Assembly (NCBI GenBank): GCA_025210525.1
Contig: JAOARP010000046.1
Span: 1 to 59,917, forward strand
From: Marinisporobacter sp.
GTDB lineage: Bacteria; Bacillota; Clostridia; Peptostreptococcales; Thermotaleaceae
DNA: 59,917 bases
Direction of reading: 5' to 3'
In this document: positions 29,313 through 37,531 of the stretch, one piece after another
Layout: each line of letters starts with the position of its first letter
Position numbering within the stretch: the first letter of the stretch is position 1
Position numbers and translations under genes: made by a program
Notes under the pieces: model-generated
The model's database searches: none
The model's input: only the letters and a program-made list of their open reading frames with translations
What the model was told of the DNA's origin: nothing

Positions 29313-29574
29313 ACGGGAAGTAATAATTATGAGTAGCTTGTGCACGAGGTAGAGTATGTAAAAAGGATTTTTGATTTTTGTAGACTATATTCGAATGCAC
29401 AAAAGAAGAGCAAAAATACTTATGAAAACCAATTAATGGAAGAACTGGGGCTTGTTCAGGATCTATTTTAAATAGGTGATGAACTATACTACTAAGGTGG
29501 TATAATGTGAGCAATTATGCGAAACATAAGCACTCTAACTCTTGTCTAAGGATGAGTTGTTAGAGTGTTTTTTT
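29313..29574 (+). ncRNA. Structured RNA or long leader, family unassigned
   Basis: About 262 nt between a perfect promoter and an intrinsic terminator, in the 439-base gap before the BCCT gene. It has no credible coding frame. Predicted elements include a long-range stem TTGTGCA/TGCACAA (about 29339 and 29395), a hairpin GTTCA...TGAAC with an 8-bp inner stem (29455-29486), and a hairpin TATACTAC/GTGGTATA (29487-29508). I could not match it to 6S RNA, SRP RNA, tmRNA, RNase P RNA, a T-box or the c-di-AMP riboswitch. It may be a free small RNA, or an attenuator controlling the transporter. Confidence 0.55.
29531..29574 (+). terminator. Intrinsic terminator of the structured RNA
   Basis: CACTCTAAC and GTTAGAGTG form a 9-bp stem with seven Ts after it. 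It lies 89 nt before the BCCT start. Confidence 0.88.
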
Positions 29575-29662
29575 GTATGAAAAAACCATTAGCCAAATGA
29601 GTGACTTCTGAAAAAAATTTAGAAGGCACAAAAAATAAATTTAAGAGGAGGAGATTAACTGA

Positions 29663-31273
29663 ATGAGTCGGAAAATTCATAGTATTCAAAATTTACACGA
29701 TAGGAACTTTCAGAAATTTGGATTGGACATGAATTTATTTGTGTCCATTGTTTCAGCCATTTTGGTCTTGGGATTTTCAATTTTTACTATTGTTAATCCA
29801 GATGGATCCGCAGCCCTTTTTGGTGGAGTGAAAAATTACATTACTACAAATTTTAATTGGTTGTTTGTATTAACTATTAATTTTATATTTGTGTTTGTTA
29901 TTTTTTTAGGGGTATCAGATTTTGGGAAGATTAAATTAGGTGGATCGAAAGCAAAACCTGAATTCTCAAATTTTGCCTGGTATTCTATGTTATTTAGTGC
30001 AGGAATCGGAATTGCAATTTTTTTCTATGGGATTGCAGAACCTATCTATCATATGCAAAACCTACCAGAGGCACTCAAGGGAAAAAATAAAGTTATTGAT
30101 GCTTTTAAGATTATGTATTTACATTGGGGATTTGCCCCGTGGGCTGTGTACTCTATTTCTGCTATCGCATTAGGCTATTTTGCCTATAATAAGAAATTAC
30201 CCCTTTCTTTAAGAAGTATATTCTATCCAATCTTTAAAGATAAAATCTTTGGTTTACTAGGAGATGTCATTGATACATTAGCTGTATTGTCTGTACTATT
30301 CGGATTAGCAACGTCATTAGGTCTAGGAGCGCAACAAATCAACTCAGGAATGAATTATATCTTTGGAATCCCTATGAACGGAACTATACAAATTGTACTT
30401 ATCGCCATTATTACATTCATTGCAACCTTATCTGTAGTAAGTGGTGTTTCTAAGGGAATCAAAATCCTTAGTGAAGCGAATTTCTTTATATCAGGTATAT
30501 TTTTATTTCTTATTTTGTTGATCGGACCGACTGGTTATATATTCTCAACCTACTTCACAAGTGTGGGTGCTTATTTAAAAGAGTTTTTCCAGATCTCATT
30601 ATTTACTGCTACAGCAGAAGCTGATATGGCATGGCAGGGTGGATGGACAATATTCTACTGGGCTTGGTGGGTATCATGGACACCATTTGTAGGAACGTTT
30701 ATTGCAAGAATCTCTAAAGGAAGAACGATTCGTGAAATCGCCTTCGGAACTATTTTCTTTTCTTCATTCATTATTTTCTTTGCCATGACGATTCTAGGGG
30801 CTACAGGTATATATCTTAATGAAATCCATAATAATGTAGTCGTTAATGCTGTTAATGCGGATATATCTACTGCATTATTTGAAATGATTGCAAATCTTAT
30901 GCAGTCAAACCTTTTACAAAGTATTCTTTCCTTTGTGGGAATGACGGCTGTAATCCTTTTCTTTGTTACAAGTAGTGATTCAGGTTCTTTAGTAGTTGAT
31001 AATCTTACAAGTGGAGGAAAAATTGATTCTCCTAAGACACAAAGAGTTTTTTGGGCAGTTATGGAGGGGCTTATTGCTGCATCTGTTTTGATGTTAGGAG
31101 GAGCAAAAGCACTTACCACATTGCAATCAGCTGTTATTACTACAGGATTACCTTTTAGTATTTTGATGCTTATGATGTGTTATTCCTTATATATAGAATT
31201 GAAAAAAGAAATTGAAAAGCATAAAAGATATCAATTAACACAGTTAAAAACAAAACTAGATAAGATTGCTTAA
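29663..31273 (+). CDS. BCCT family osmolyte transporter
   Basis: 536 aa with about 12 membrane helices, the standard size for betaine/carnitine/choline transporters. The diagnostic segment WTIFYWAWWVSWTPFVGTF followed by ARISKGRTIRE is present, as is the GMNYIFG/AQQINSG substrate region. The long C-terminus is short and basic, without a large osmosensing tail. Likely imports glycine betaine or carnitine with sodium, for osmoprotection or as a substrate. Transcription may depend on readthrough of the terminator upstream. The start follows GAGGAGGAG. Confidence 0.93.
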   Translation: MSRKIHSIQNLHDRNFQKFGLDMNLFVSIVSAILVLGFSIFTIVNPDGSAALFGGVKNYITTNFNWLFVLTINFIFVFVIFLGVSDFGKIKLGGSKAKPEFSNFAWYSMLFSAGIGIAIFFYGIAEPIYHMQNLPEALKGKNKVIDAFKIMYLHWGFAPWAVYSISAIALGYFAYNKKLPLSLRSIFYPIFKDKIFGLLGDVIDTLAVLSVLFGLATSLGLGAQQINSGMNYIFGIPMNGTIQIVLIAIITFIATLSVVSGVSKGIKILSEANFFISGIFLFLILLIGPTGYIFSTYFTSVGAYLKEFFQISLFTATAEADMAWQGGWTIFYWAWWVSWTPFVGTFIARISKGRTIREIAFGTIFFSSFIIFFAMTILGATGIYLNEIHNNVVVNAVNADISTALFEMIANLMQSNLLQSILSFVGMTAVILFFVTSSDSGSLVVDNLTSGGKIDSPKTQRVFWAVMEGLIAASVLMLGGAKALTTLQSAVITTGLPFSILMLMMCYSLYIELKKEIEKHKRYQLTQLKTKLDKIA

Positions 31274-31283
31274 ACAAAAAAGG

Positions 31284-31320
31284 GTCATGCTTGAAGGGTT
31301 TTTCAAGCATGACTTTTTAT
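31284..31320. terminator. Bidirectional terminator
   Basis: GTCATGCTTGAA and TTCAAGCATGAC form a perfect 12-bp stem with A-tract before and T-tract after. It separates the convergent BCCT and AI-2E-family genes. Confidence 0.88.
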
Positions 31321-31328
31321 TTTATGGA

Positions 31329-32420
31329 TTATACTTCCCCTTGTCTTTCGATAAAAGCATCTACATAGATTTTAATGACAGCCATAATAGGAATCCCTAA
31401 AATCATCCCGAATATTCCAAAAAAACCGCCTCCTAACGCTACAGAGAGTATGGCTAAAAATGGATGCATACCAACCTTTCCGCCTGTTAGTTTTGGGTCT
31501 AAGTACCATCCGTCAAACTGTTGAAGAATGATTAAGAAAATGAAAAGCCATAGAGCTGTCATAGGAGCATAAAATAAGTTAATAATGCAAGCAATACTCA
31601 TTCCGATTAAAGGACCTACATAGGGAATCATGTTTGTAATTCCTACGATTAAGGCAAAAAGGAGAGCATATTTTACCTTTAAAAAGAGCATACCTATAAA
31701 AGCAATACTACCAATAATAGCAGAATCTAATGATTTTGCTCCTATATAGATGACGATCATTTTGTGAAGGTTTTTTCCGAATTCTAAGAAAAGATCTCCT
31801 TTTTCTTTTTTTAGTAAAATATAAGTAAGCTTTTTACCAAATGAAACAAATTTTTCTTTATCCATTAATACATAAATAGAGATAATAAACCCTACTAATG
31901 TACTTAAAAAGGAAGCAGTAAAGGAGATGGTTCCCTTTAATAGCAGATCTAATGTATCCATCAAAATATTGCTTAGCTTTGGAATATAAGATTTTAAATT
32001 ATTTCGAACTACTTTAGATAAATGTCCTATGTCTAAGAAGTCATTGCTTTCTATTACTTGATCTGAATAACTTTGTGCAGTAGCTGAAAACTCAGGAATA
32101 TGCTTAAAAAGATCTAAAATACTATCTGTAATAATGGGGAATATGAAGCTCATAAAAATAAGGATTGCTCCAATAATGATAATATAGGTAATGAGGATAC
32201 TTTGTCCCCTTTGTAGCTTGAATTTTTTTTCTAAAAAAGTGATGGCAGGACTTAATATATAGGCTGCTAAAAAAGAGATGATAAAGGGATAAATAATCTT
32301 CATGAATTGATTGAACTTCATTTTTACTATATCAAAATGATCAATAAATTTGATGCCTATATAGGAGATGATGACTACTAATATCATGTAAAGATAATGT
32401 TTTTTTCTGTAAAGCTTCAA
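31329..32420 (-). CDS. AI-2E transporter family membrane protein
   Basis: 363 aa with seven or eight hydrophobic helices; the C-terminal region GGGFFGIFGMILGIPIMAVIK and the central ALIVGITNMIPYVGPLIG are the conserved motifs of the AI-2E/PerM/YdiK family. Members include autoinducer-2 exporters and sodium/proton antiporters, so the substrate is open. Start choice: a TTG at 32420 lies 7 nt after AAAGGAGG and is preferred to the in-frame ATG at 32465, which lacks a site. Confidence 0.9.
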   Translation of the reverse strand: MKLYRKKHYLYMILVVIISYIGIKFIDHFDIVKMKFNQFMKIIYPFIISFLAAYILSPAITFLEKKFKLQRGQSILITYIIIIGAILIFMSFIFPIITDSILDLFKHIPEFSATAQSYSDQVIESNDFLDIGHLSKVVRNNLKSYIPKLSNILMDTLDLLLKGTISFTASFLSTLVGFIISIYVLMDKEKFVSFGKKLTYILLKKEKGDLFLEFGKNLHKMIVIYIGAKSLDSAIIGSIAFIGMLFLKVKYALLFALIVGITNMIPYVGPLIGMSIACIINLFYAPMTALWLFIFLIILQQFDGWYLDPKLTGGKVGMHPFLAILSVALGGGFFGIFGMILGIPIMAVIKIYVDAFIERQGEV

Positions 32421-32543
32421 GGGTTTTCCTCCTTTGTTTTGTATGTTGTTATTAATATCATACAAAATAAAAAGAGATCTGTAAATTGAATTTAACTTAA
32501 CGAAGGATAATTCAAGGTTATACCCTTAGTCAAGAATTGAGAA

Positions 32544-32589
32544 AAATCTCCTTTCTGGATTTGTTGATGATTCTCAGAAAGGAGATTTA
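32544..32589 (-). terminator. Intrinsic terminator of the LuxR-type gene
   Basis: AAATCTCCTTTCTG and CAGAAAGGAGATTT form a perfect 14-bp stem; the minus strand has a T-tract after it. The outer stem bases AAATCTCCTT are shared with hairpins at 45061 and 55301. Confidence 0.85.
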
Positions 32590-32597
32590 ATTTTTAT

Positions 32598-33965
32598 TTA
32601 GAGATTATGATTTTGCATCTGATGTATGAGTGAAACAAGTTCTCTTTTATTTTTTACATTTATTTTTCTATAGATATTTCTTGAATGGGTTTTTAACGTA
32701 TTAGGGGATATAAATAACTCTTCGCAGATGATCGTATTAGGCATATTTTTACTCAAAAGGCGAATAACCTCCTTTTCTCTTGGTGTTAAAGGAATAAAAA
32801 TTTCATTTTCAAATAGGTCTATAGGTTCTATTACCGTCTCAGAAGCTATAGATAAATTACTTAGATATTTACTCACTTTATTTAAAAATATGATGGCTAT
32901 AAATATGGGTAGATGGGTTAGAAAATTACTGACTAAACCATAATTTGATAAAAGATAATTCTTAAAAAATGTTGTGATAATACTGCCAATGAAGGTTCCT
33001 GATAAAAAACTTACTATAAAATATAGAAGAAGCTGGGGACGGTTATTATGTACGGCAACATGTGCTCCAACAACCCATACAAAAATATCCATAAATGCCC
33101 AACCTACTTGTAAAGATGTTTGTATTAATAAATAAGTAGAGGTACTTGGGTTTAATGTATTAAAAATAAAGGATAAACCTAGAAAACAAATACCTAAATG
33201 AAGAAAAATTTCATATCCCCATCTTTTAGCGATAAATCGTGAAGAAAGAATGGCTAATAAAAAAGGAAAAACATTGTAGTATCTTTCCCATAATTCATAT
33301 CTCTTTAAATTAGGATAAATGCCTGCATATGTATTTCCAGCAGTCAAGAAAATCAAAAATATAACAATAAATAATGAATACGGAAAATCTATATTATTTG
33401 TAGCAGCATGTGCTTTAGTTTTTGTTGAAAAAACTAAATGATCTTTAAAAGTTTTTTTATAACAAAAAAACATGATTATAAAAAGAAGAACCATAAAAAA
33501 TATTGCTAAGTTTGTGGATAAACTAGGGGTTATTGCATTAGATATATACAAAAGAAAATAACTAATAAATAAAACTGAAGATATAATTTGGACAAATTGA
33601 TCTTTATGGGTATTTTTTAAAAATAAATAAGACCAAAATACAGTAATTCTCCCAGATGTGTACCCTAATAAAGCCAAATATAAAAATTTAAGAGTTTCGG
33701 GTAAGAAATTAAAAAGAGCTGTTAAAAGAGAACAAATAATAATAAGAGATTCCATATAGTACTTTTTATTTTCATAAGCTTTTGGTGGAATTAGAATACT
33801 CATCAGTAGAAAAAAAAGAAAAAAACTTCCGAATATAACTCCTGAATCAATATTACTAGCTTTATTGATCACTGGACCAAAGGCAGGAAAAATTAATATG
33901 ATAGCATAATTTAAAGATTTTGTTATGATAAGCAATGGATCATTTATATATTTTTTTATGTGCAT
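32598..33965 (-). CDS. Membrane-embedded LuxR-type transcription regulator
   Basis: 455 aa. Residues 1-375 contain 11 or 12 predicted membrane helices arranged like a transporter. The last 65 residues are a LuxR-type DNA-binding domain: PLTPREKEVIRLL, then LFISPNTLKTHSRNIYRKI. This is a one-component regulator in which the membrane region presumably senses a ligand or membrane state. The ATG at 33965 follows GAGGTGG by 9 nt; a TTG six codons upstream overlaps that site. The gene is divergent from the lipoprotein gene at 34224, with CCCCTA boxes between them. Confidence 0.88.
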   Translation of the reverse strand: MHIKKYINDPLLIITKSLNYAIILIFPAFGPVINKASNIDSGVIFGSFFLFFLLMSILIPPKAYENKKYYMESLIIICSLLTALFNFLPETLKFLYLALLGYTSGRITVFWSYLFLKNTHKDQFVQIISSVLFISYFLLYISNAITPSLSTNLAIFFMVLLFIIMFFCYKKTFKDHLVFSTKTKAHAATNNIDFPYSLFIVIFLIFLTAGNTYAGIYPNLKRYELWERYYNVFPFLLAILSSRFIAKRWGYEIFLHLGICFLGLSFIFNTLNPSTSTYLLIQTSLQVGWAFMDIFVWVVGAHVAVHNNRPQLLLYFIVSFLSGTFIGSIITTFFKNYLLSNYGLVSNFLTHLPIFIAIIFLNKVSKYLSNLSIASETVIEPIDLFENEIFIPLTPREKEVIRLLSKNMPNTIICEELFISPNTLKTHSRNIYRKINVKNKRELVSLIHQMQNHNL

Positions 33966-34046
33966 TAAATAAAACCACCTCAAATTGTTATCCTATTTTT
34001 ACAAAAACATTGTAATATGTTTATTTTATCACGTTTGTATATAGAA

Positions 34047-34099
34047 ATCACCCCTAAAATCACCCCTATAGAAATACTAATTCACACCTTTTAGGGGAT
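34047..34099. promoter_or_regulatory. CCCCTA repeat boxes between divergent genes
   Basis: ATCACCCCTA occurs at 34047-34056 and again at 34059-34068, 12 bp apart, and an inverted TTTTAGGGGAT lies at 34089-34099. The inverted copy is placed just where a -35 would be for the TATAAT at 34121-34126, which has no TTGACA-like hexamer. Likely activator sites for the LuxR-type protein. Confidence 0.5.
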
Positions 34100-34120
34100 A
34101 AAAAGAGTAAAAAATTTAGA

Positions 34121-34126
34121 TATAAT
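34121..34126 (+). promoter_or_regulatory. -10 hexamer for the lipoprotein gene
   Basis: TATAAT, with no recognisable -35 hexamer 17 bp upstream; the TAGGGGAT box is there instead. Confidence 0.45.
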
Positions 34127-34223
34127 CATAGGTAAAACTATTAAGATTGCTATTTGAAATTTGAAGGGAGGTTAGGCTGTTTTAAAAATAATGCTAGCAA
34201 TTTATAGCTAAAGGAGGATGTGG

Positions 34224-36191
34224 ATGAAATTATTCAATCGTATTTTAGCAATATTACTAATATGTATATTTATATTTACAGGATGTAGTTCTAGCAGTAA
34301 TACTATTGTTACGGCTAAGTATGATAAGAGCAACATAAAAATTGGTACAGTAGATAAAGATGGTATCATGATTGATCTACCGGAGAAAGCATCGGAGGAA
34401 GCTTTAGAAATTTCAGTAGCTGAAGCTGAAGCAAAGGAATTTCCAAAGGATCAATTAACCCAATTGTCTGGACCTATTGAGATATTAGCAAATGAAAGTC
34501 ATGTTCGATTTGATGAACCAGTAATGGTAGCGTTAAAAGTGGATGTAGAAAAGCTCAAAAGAGATGATGAAGAATTGAGCGAAGTGAGAGTAGGATATTT
34601 TGACGGGGAAAATTGGGTATTGATTAGACCAGAAAGTATTGATGGGGATAAGGGAATTGTAAAATTTAGGACATATCATTTTTCTCCATATCTAGCTGTA
34701 AAGGCAAATGAAAAGGCATTGATCAATGAATGGATTGCTAATAAAGCTGTTGAAAAATTTAATACAGCAAAGGATGAATATGTAAATGAAGTGGCTGGGC
34801 AAGCTTTAGACTTGGCTTTGAAAAAGTTAAATATAACGGATAAATCTATTTCAGGTAAGATCATCAAGAGTTTACGAAATGATTCTGAATGGGGGGATAT
34901 GGTTAAACAATACAACAAAAAAGATGTGATAGGATTTAATCAATCCCTTCAAGTTTTAATTGGTAAAAAAATAGCTGAAAATGTAGGTGCATCAACATTA
35001 AAGAGTGCATTAGAAAGTGTAACAGATGAGGCAGGAATCGGATGGATTAAATCAGGCAGCGAAGCTGCAGGATATATGGCTGAAGGCAGATATAAGGATG
35101 CTGCAAGGATTATTGGGGAAAAGATATCTGATGATTTACTCATTACAAAGGCAGGAAAGATGGCTACAGAAACCATACAAGCACAAATTGATAGCTGGAA
35201 GGATAGTGAAATAGAAGCTGCATACAAAGCTTATAGGGATGGAGCAAATAATTATTTCTTTGGATATAATGTTGATGCAAAGGATTTTGATGCTGTATGG
35301 CTTCAGATGAGAGGTATTAGAAGACAATTAGAGCTCGAAGCTATTCGGATTGCTAATGAAAATAGAGAGGAAATCGGATTTCCACCCCTTGATAATCAAG
35401 AAATGGAAAAAATAAGAGAAAAAGTGAAGGCAGATTATCGAAAGAAATTTAAAAATAGAGTTGAAAATGAAGAAAAAATCAAAAAGGAAAAGCAGCAGCT
35501 TGCCCTTTTAATCAAAGCCTTTAATGATCAGAAATTCCTTGGAAGAAATACTCGACTAAAGCCTCTGCAAGGAAAAGGATATACAATGGAGCAACAATTA
35601 GATATACTACATCATTTTGCAAAGAAGTTCATGAAAGACACAAAGAGTAGTGTTTTAACTGAAAAGATTGCAGTAAAAAATGGTGAAATTATATCTGCTG
35701 ATTATGTATCAGCTGCAGCTAGGGAGTACTTTAATAAAGGAAAAGATGCTTATAATAAATATTTATTTGATAAATTTGGTATTTCTATGTATCCAGAGAT
35801 GAAAGCACTTGAGGGGAGCTGGAAGGTAACATCAACTGTAAAAGAGGCGTATGCACCTCCTGCTACAGATGAAGATGATGTAACACAAGGCTGTGATGCG
35901 AAGGTTGGAGATGTAAAGCATGGAACTGCTACCCTTACAGCATTATCAGGTAACTTGATGAATTTTACTATGACTGGACATATTTCAGGAGATCCACAAA
36001 AGTTCAAATATCAAAATGGTATATTTTATTTTGTGCCAGATAGACGTGGCAGCAACGAAGGCATTAGCTCTTGGAAGTATCAGTATGTAGTAAAAGAAAA
36101 GAATGAAGATGAGTATTATTTAGAGGGCATATTAGCTATGCATGCAACAAATGGTGCAAAACTAGTTGTTGAAATAGTAATGGAAAGATAA
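34224..36191 (+). CDS. Large lipoprotein, unknown function
   Basis: 655 aa. A lipoprotein signal ends in the lipobox FTGC (Cys about 20), followed by SSSSN. An N-terminal beta-rich domain contains GYFDGENWVLIRPESI and FRTYHFSPYLAV, resembling ZU5-like or surface-repeat folds. A long alpha-helical middle rich in Lys/Glu follows, and a C-terminal beta domain begins EGSWKVTSTVKEAY and looks like a lipocalin-type or DUF lipoprotein barrel. The ATG at 34224 is 6 nt after AAGGAGG; the ATG at 34218 abuts it. An Lgt homologue begins 3 nt after the stop. Confidence 0.8.
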   Translation: MKLFNRILAILLICIFIFTGCSSSSNTIVTAKYDKSNIKIGTVDKDGIMIDLPEKASEEALEISVAEAEAKEFPKDQLTQLSGPIEILANESHVRFDEPVMVALKVDVEKLKRDDEELSEVRVGYFDGENWVLIRPESIDGDKGIVKFRTYHFSPYLAVKANEKALINEWIANKAVEKFNTAKDEYVNEVAGQALDLALKKLNITDKSISGKIIKSLRNDSEWGDMVKQYNKKDVIGFNQSLQVLIGKKIAENVGASTLKSALESVTDEAGIGWIKSGSEAAGYMAEGRYKDAARIIGEKISDDLLITKAGKMATETIQAQIDSWKDSEIEAAYKAYRDGANNYFFGYNVDAKDFDAVWLQMRGIRRQLELEAIRIANENREEIGFPPLDNQEMEKIREKVKADYRKKFKNRVENEEKIKKEKQQLALLIKAFNDQKFLGRNTRLKPLQGKGYTMEQQLDILHHFAKKFMKDTKSSVLTEKIAVKNGEIISADYVSAAAREYFNKGKDAYNKYLFDKFGISMYPEMKALEGSWKVTSTVKEAYAPPATDEDDVTQGCDAKVGDVKHGTATLTALSGNLMNFTMTGHISGDPQKFKYQNGIFYFVPDRRGSNEGISSWKYQYVVKEKNEDEYYLEGILAMHATNGAKLVVEIVMER

Positions 36192-36194
36192 ATT

Positions 36195-36992
36195 ATGAAG
36201 CCTATATTATTTGAAGGAAATATATTTGGATATTATATGAAAATACATGCTTATACATCCTGTCTGTTTCTAGCAGCCTTTATTGCTTTTATTTTGACAT
36301 ATTATATAGGAAGAAAAAACAGGGTGGCAATAAAAGCCATCCTGTCTGTTTATCTTTTATCAGGGATAATGGTTTTTGTTGGAGCAAGGATTTTAAATGT
36401 AGGATTAAATTATCATTATTATATAAAGAATCCATTTGAAATCATTACATTGGAGAGAAGAGGTTTTTCCCTTTATGGTGGATTTATTGGAGCTAGTATG
36501 ACAGCATTCTTTTTATGTAGAAAAAATAATGTTAGCTTTTTAAAAATGGCAGATATAGCTACCCCTGGAATGGGTATAGGCATTGCCTTTTCAAGGCTTG
36601 GCTGCTTTTTAAATGGCTGTTGCTATGGAAAAGAGACAACTATGCCATGGGGAGTTGAATTTCAAGATACTATGCTAAGTAATGCAAAAAGTATTTTTAA
36701 ATCATTTATAAGCTTTTTACCTAGCGTTACAAAGCGGCATCCAACTCAGATTTATGAATTGATTGCAGGTGTCATTTGTGCATGGATTACTGGGTGGATC
36801 ATTCGTAAGAAATATCCTGATGGTGTAGCTTTTGTCGTATTTACCATCCTATTTACTCTATGTAGGTGGATTAATTTTTATTTTAGAGTAATGCCAGTAT
36901 ATATAAATCAAGTCCCTTTCTTTTATCCTATACTGTATATGGGGATTATCACTCTTTCTGTACTTGTTTATATAAAGATTATAAGAACTTAA
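36195..36992 (+). CDS. lgt: Prolipoprotein diacylglyceryl transferase homologue
   Basis: 265 aa, seven predicted membrane helices. Lgt attaches diacylglycerol to the lipobox cysteine of prolipoproteins. Conserved pieces include RRGFSLYGGFIG, SRLGCFLNGCCYG and HPTQIYE; the essential Arg and His/Tyr residues of the family can be seen in these. The gene lies 3 nt after the lipoprotein gene, an unusual dedicated pairing, so it may be a second Lgt rather than the housekeeping one. Length and motifs are otherwise normal. Confidence 0.88.
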   Translation: MKPILFEGNIFGYYMKIHAYTSCLFLAAFIAFILTYYIGRKNRVAIKAILSVYLLSGIMVFVGARILNVGLNYHYYIKNPFEIITLERRGFSLYGGFIGASMTAFFLCRKNNVSFLKMADIATPGMGIGIAFSRLGCFLNGCCYGKETTMPWGVEFQDTMLSNAKSIFKSFISFLPSVTKRHPTQIYELIAGVICAWITGWIIRKKYPDGVAFVVFTILFTLCRWINFYFRVMPVYINQVPFFYPILYMGIITLSVLVYIKIIRT

Positions 36993-37001
36993 AATTTGGA
37001 G

Positions 37002-37029
37002 GATATAAGAATGGTAATTTTCTTATATC
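37002..37029 (+). repeat. Inverted repeat after the Lgt gene
   Basis: GATATAAGAA and TTCTTATATC form a 10-bp stem without a T-tract. It may be a weak terminator or stabiliser. Confidence 0.45.
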
Positions 37030-37125
37030 AGAAAGATTAATGGATAATATCTAAAGAAGAAAGAAAGTTTATTTTTTTTAATAATTACAAAATATTGCCT
37101 TAATTTCAAAATTTCATTTTTTTTA

Positions 37126-37154
37126 TTGACAGGAGCTATTTTTTTCTATATCAT
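37126..37154 (+). promoter_or_regulatory. Promoter of a small transcription unit
   Basis: TTGACA (37126-37131), 17-bp spacer, TATCAT (37149-37154). Confidence 0.65.
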
Positions 37155-37206
37155 AAATATTAATTTATTCGCAAATTTATAAATCTTAAAGACGAAGGTG
37201 ATTTTT

Positions 37207-37356
37207 ATGTTAGAGCAAATGAAAAAAAATTTTCAATTTAATACATATTATTTTAACTGGGGCTTTTACTTTTTTAGCGCTTGTTTCTTTGCATACAAAA
37301 ATAATATGTTTCATTCTCTAAAGAGTCTTTCTAAAATACAGATACAACCTTCATAA
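37207..37356 (+). CDS. Small protein, 49 aa, unknown function
   Basis: An ATG after GACGAAGGTGA opens a 49-residue frame. A polar N-terminus (MLEQMKKNFQFN) precedes an aromatic stretch (YYFNWGFYFFSACFFAY) that could insert in a membrane, followed by a basic tail. It lies between its own promoter (37126) and terminator (37398), so the transcript is about 270 nt. I recognise no family. The same RNA could instead be a non-coding regulator. It accounts for the 540-base gap after the Lgt gene. Confidence 0.45.
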   Translation: MLEQMKKNFQFNTYYFNWGFYFFSACFFAYKNNMFHSLKSLSKIQIQPS

Positions 37357-37397
37357 AAATGATTTTTATAATGATTAAGATCAATTTTTTTATAAAG

Positions 37398-37427
37398 GAG
37401 ACTCATTAGAATGGGTCTCTTTTTTAT
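37398..37427 (+). terminator. Intrinsic terminator of the small unit
   Basis: GAGACTCAT and ATGGGTCTC pair (one T-G) around TAGA and are followed by TTTTTT. Confidence 0.82.
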
Positions 37428-37473
37428 ATAGATTTTTTTAAGAGATCTCTACTTAAGACATGTCACCCAAATA

Positions 37474-37504
37474 TTTTAAAAGGGAGTGTACAGCCCTTTT
37501 AAAA
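37474..37504. repeat. Inverted repeat upstream of the symporter gene
   Basis: TTTTAAAAGGG and CCCTTTTAAAA, a perfect 11-bp stem with a 9-nt spacer, centred about 40 bp before the start. Could be an operator or a leader hairpin. Confidence 0.5.
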
Positions 37505-37531
37505 ACTAAAAATTTCTAAGAGGTGAGGAAG

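Noticed and set aside
29311-29514. 67-codon open frame on the minus strand
   Set aside because: It overlaps the structured RNA, starts without a ribosome binding site, and its composition is not gene-like.
29313-29574. T-box, 6S RNA or c-di-AMP riboswitch before the BCCT gene
   Set aside because: AAGGTGGTAT resembles part of a T-box but the GGNACCGCG core is missing; the 6S closing stem and the c-di-AMP riboswitch core were not found.
36990-37040. Nine-codon leader peptide after a GGAGG site
   Set aside because: A 9-residue frame (MVIFLYQKD) lies over an inverted repeat without a T-tract or downstream gene within 150 bases; too weak to call.
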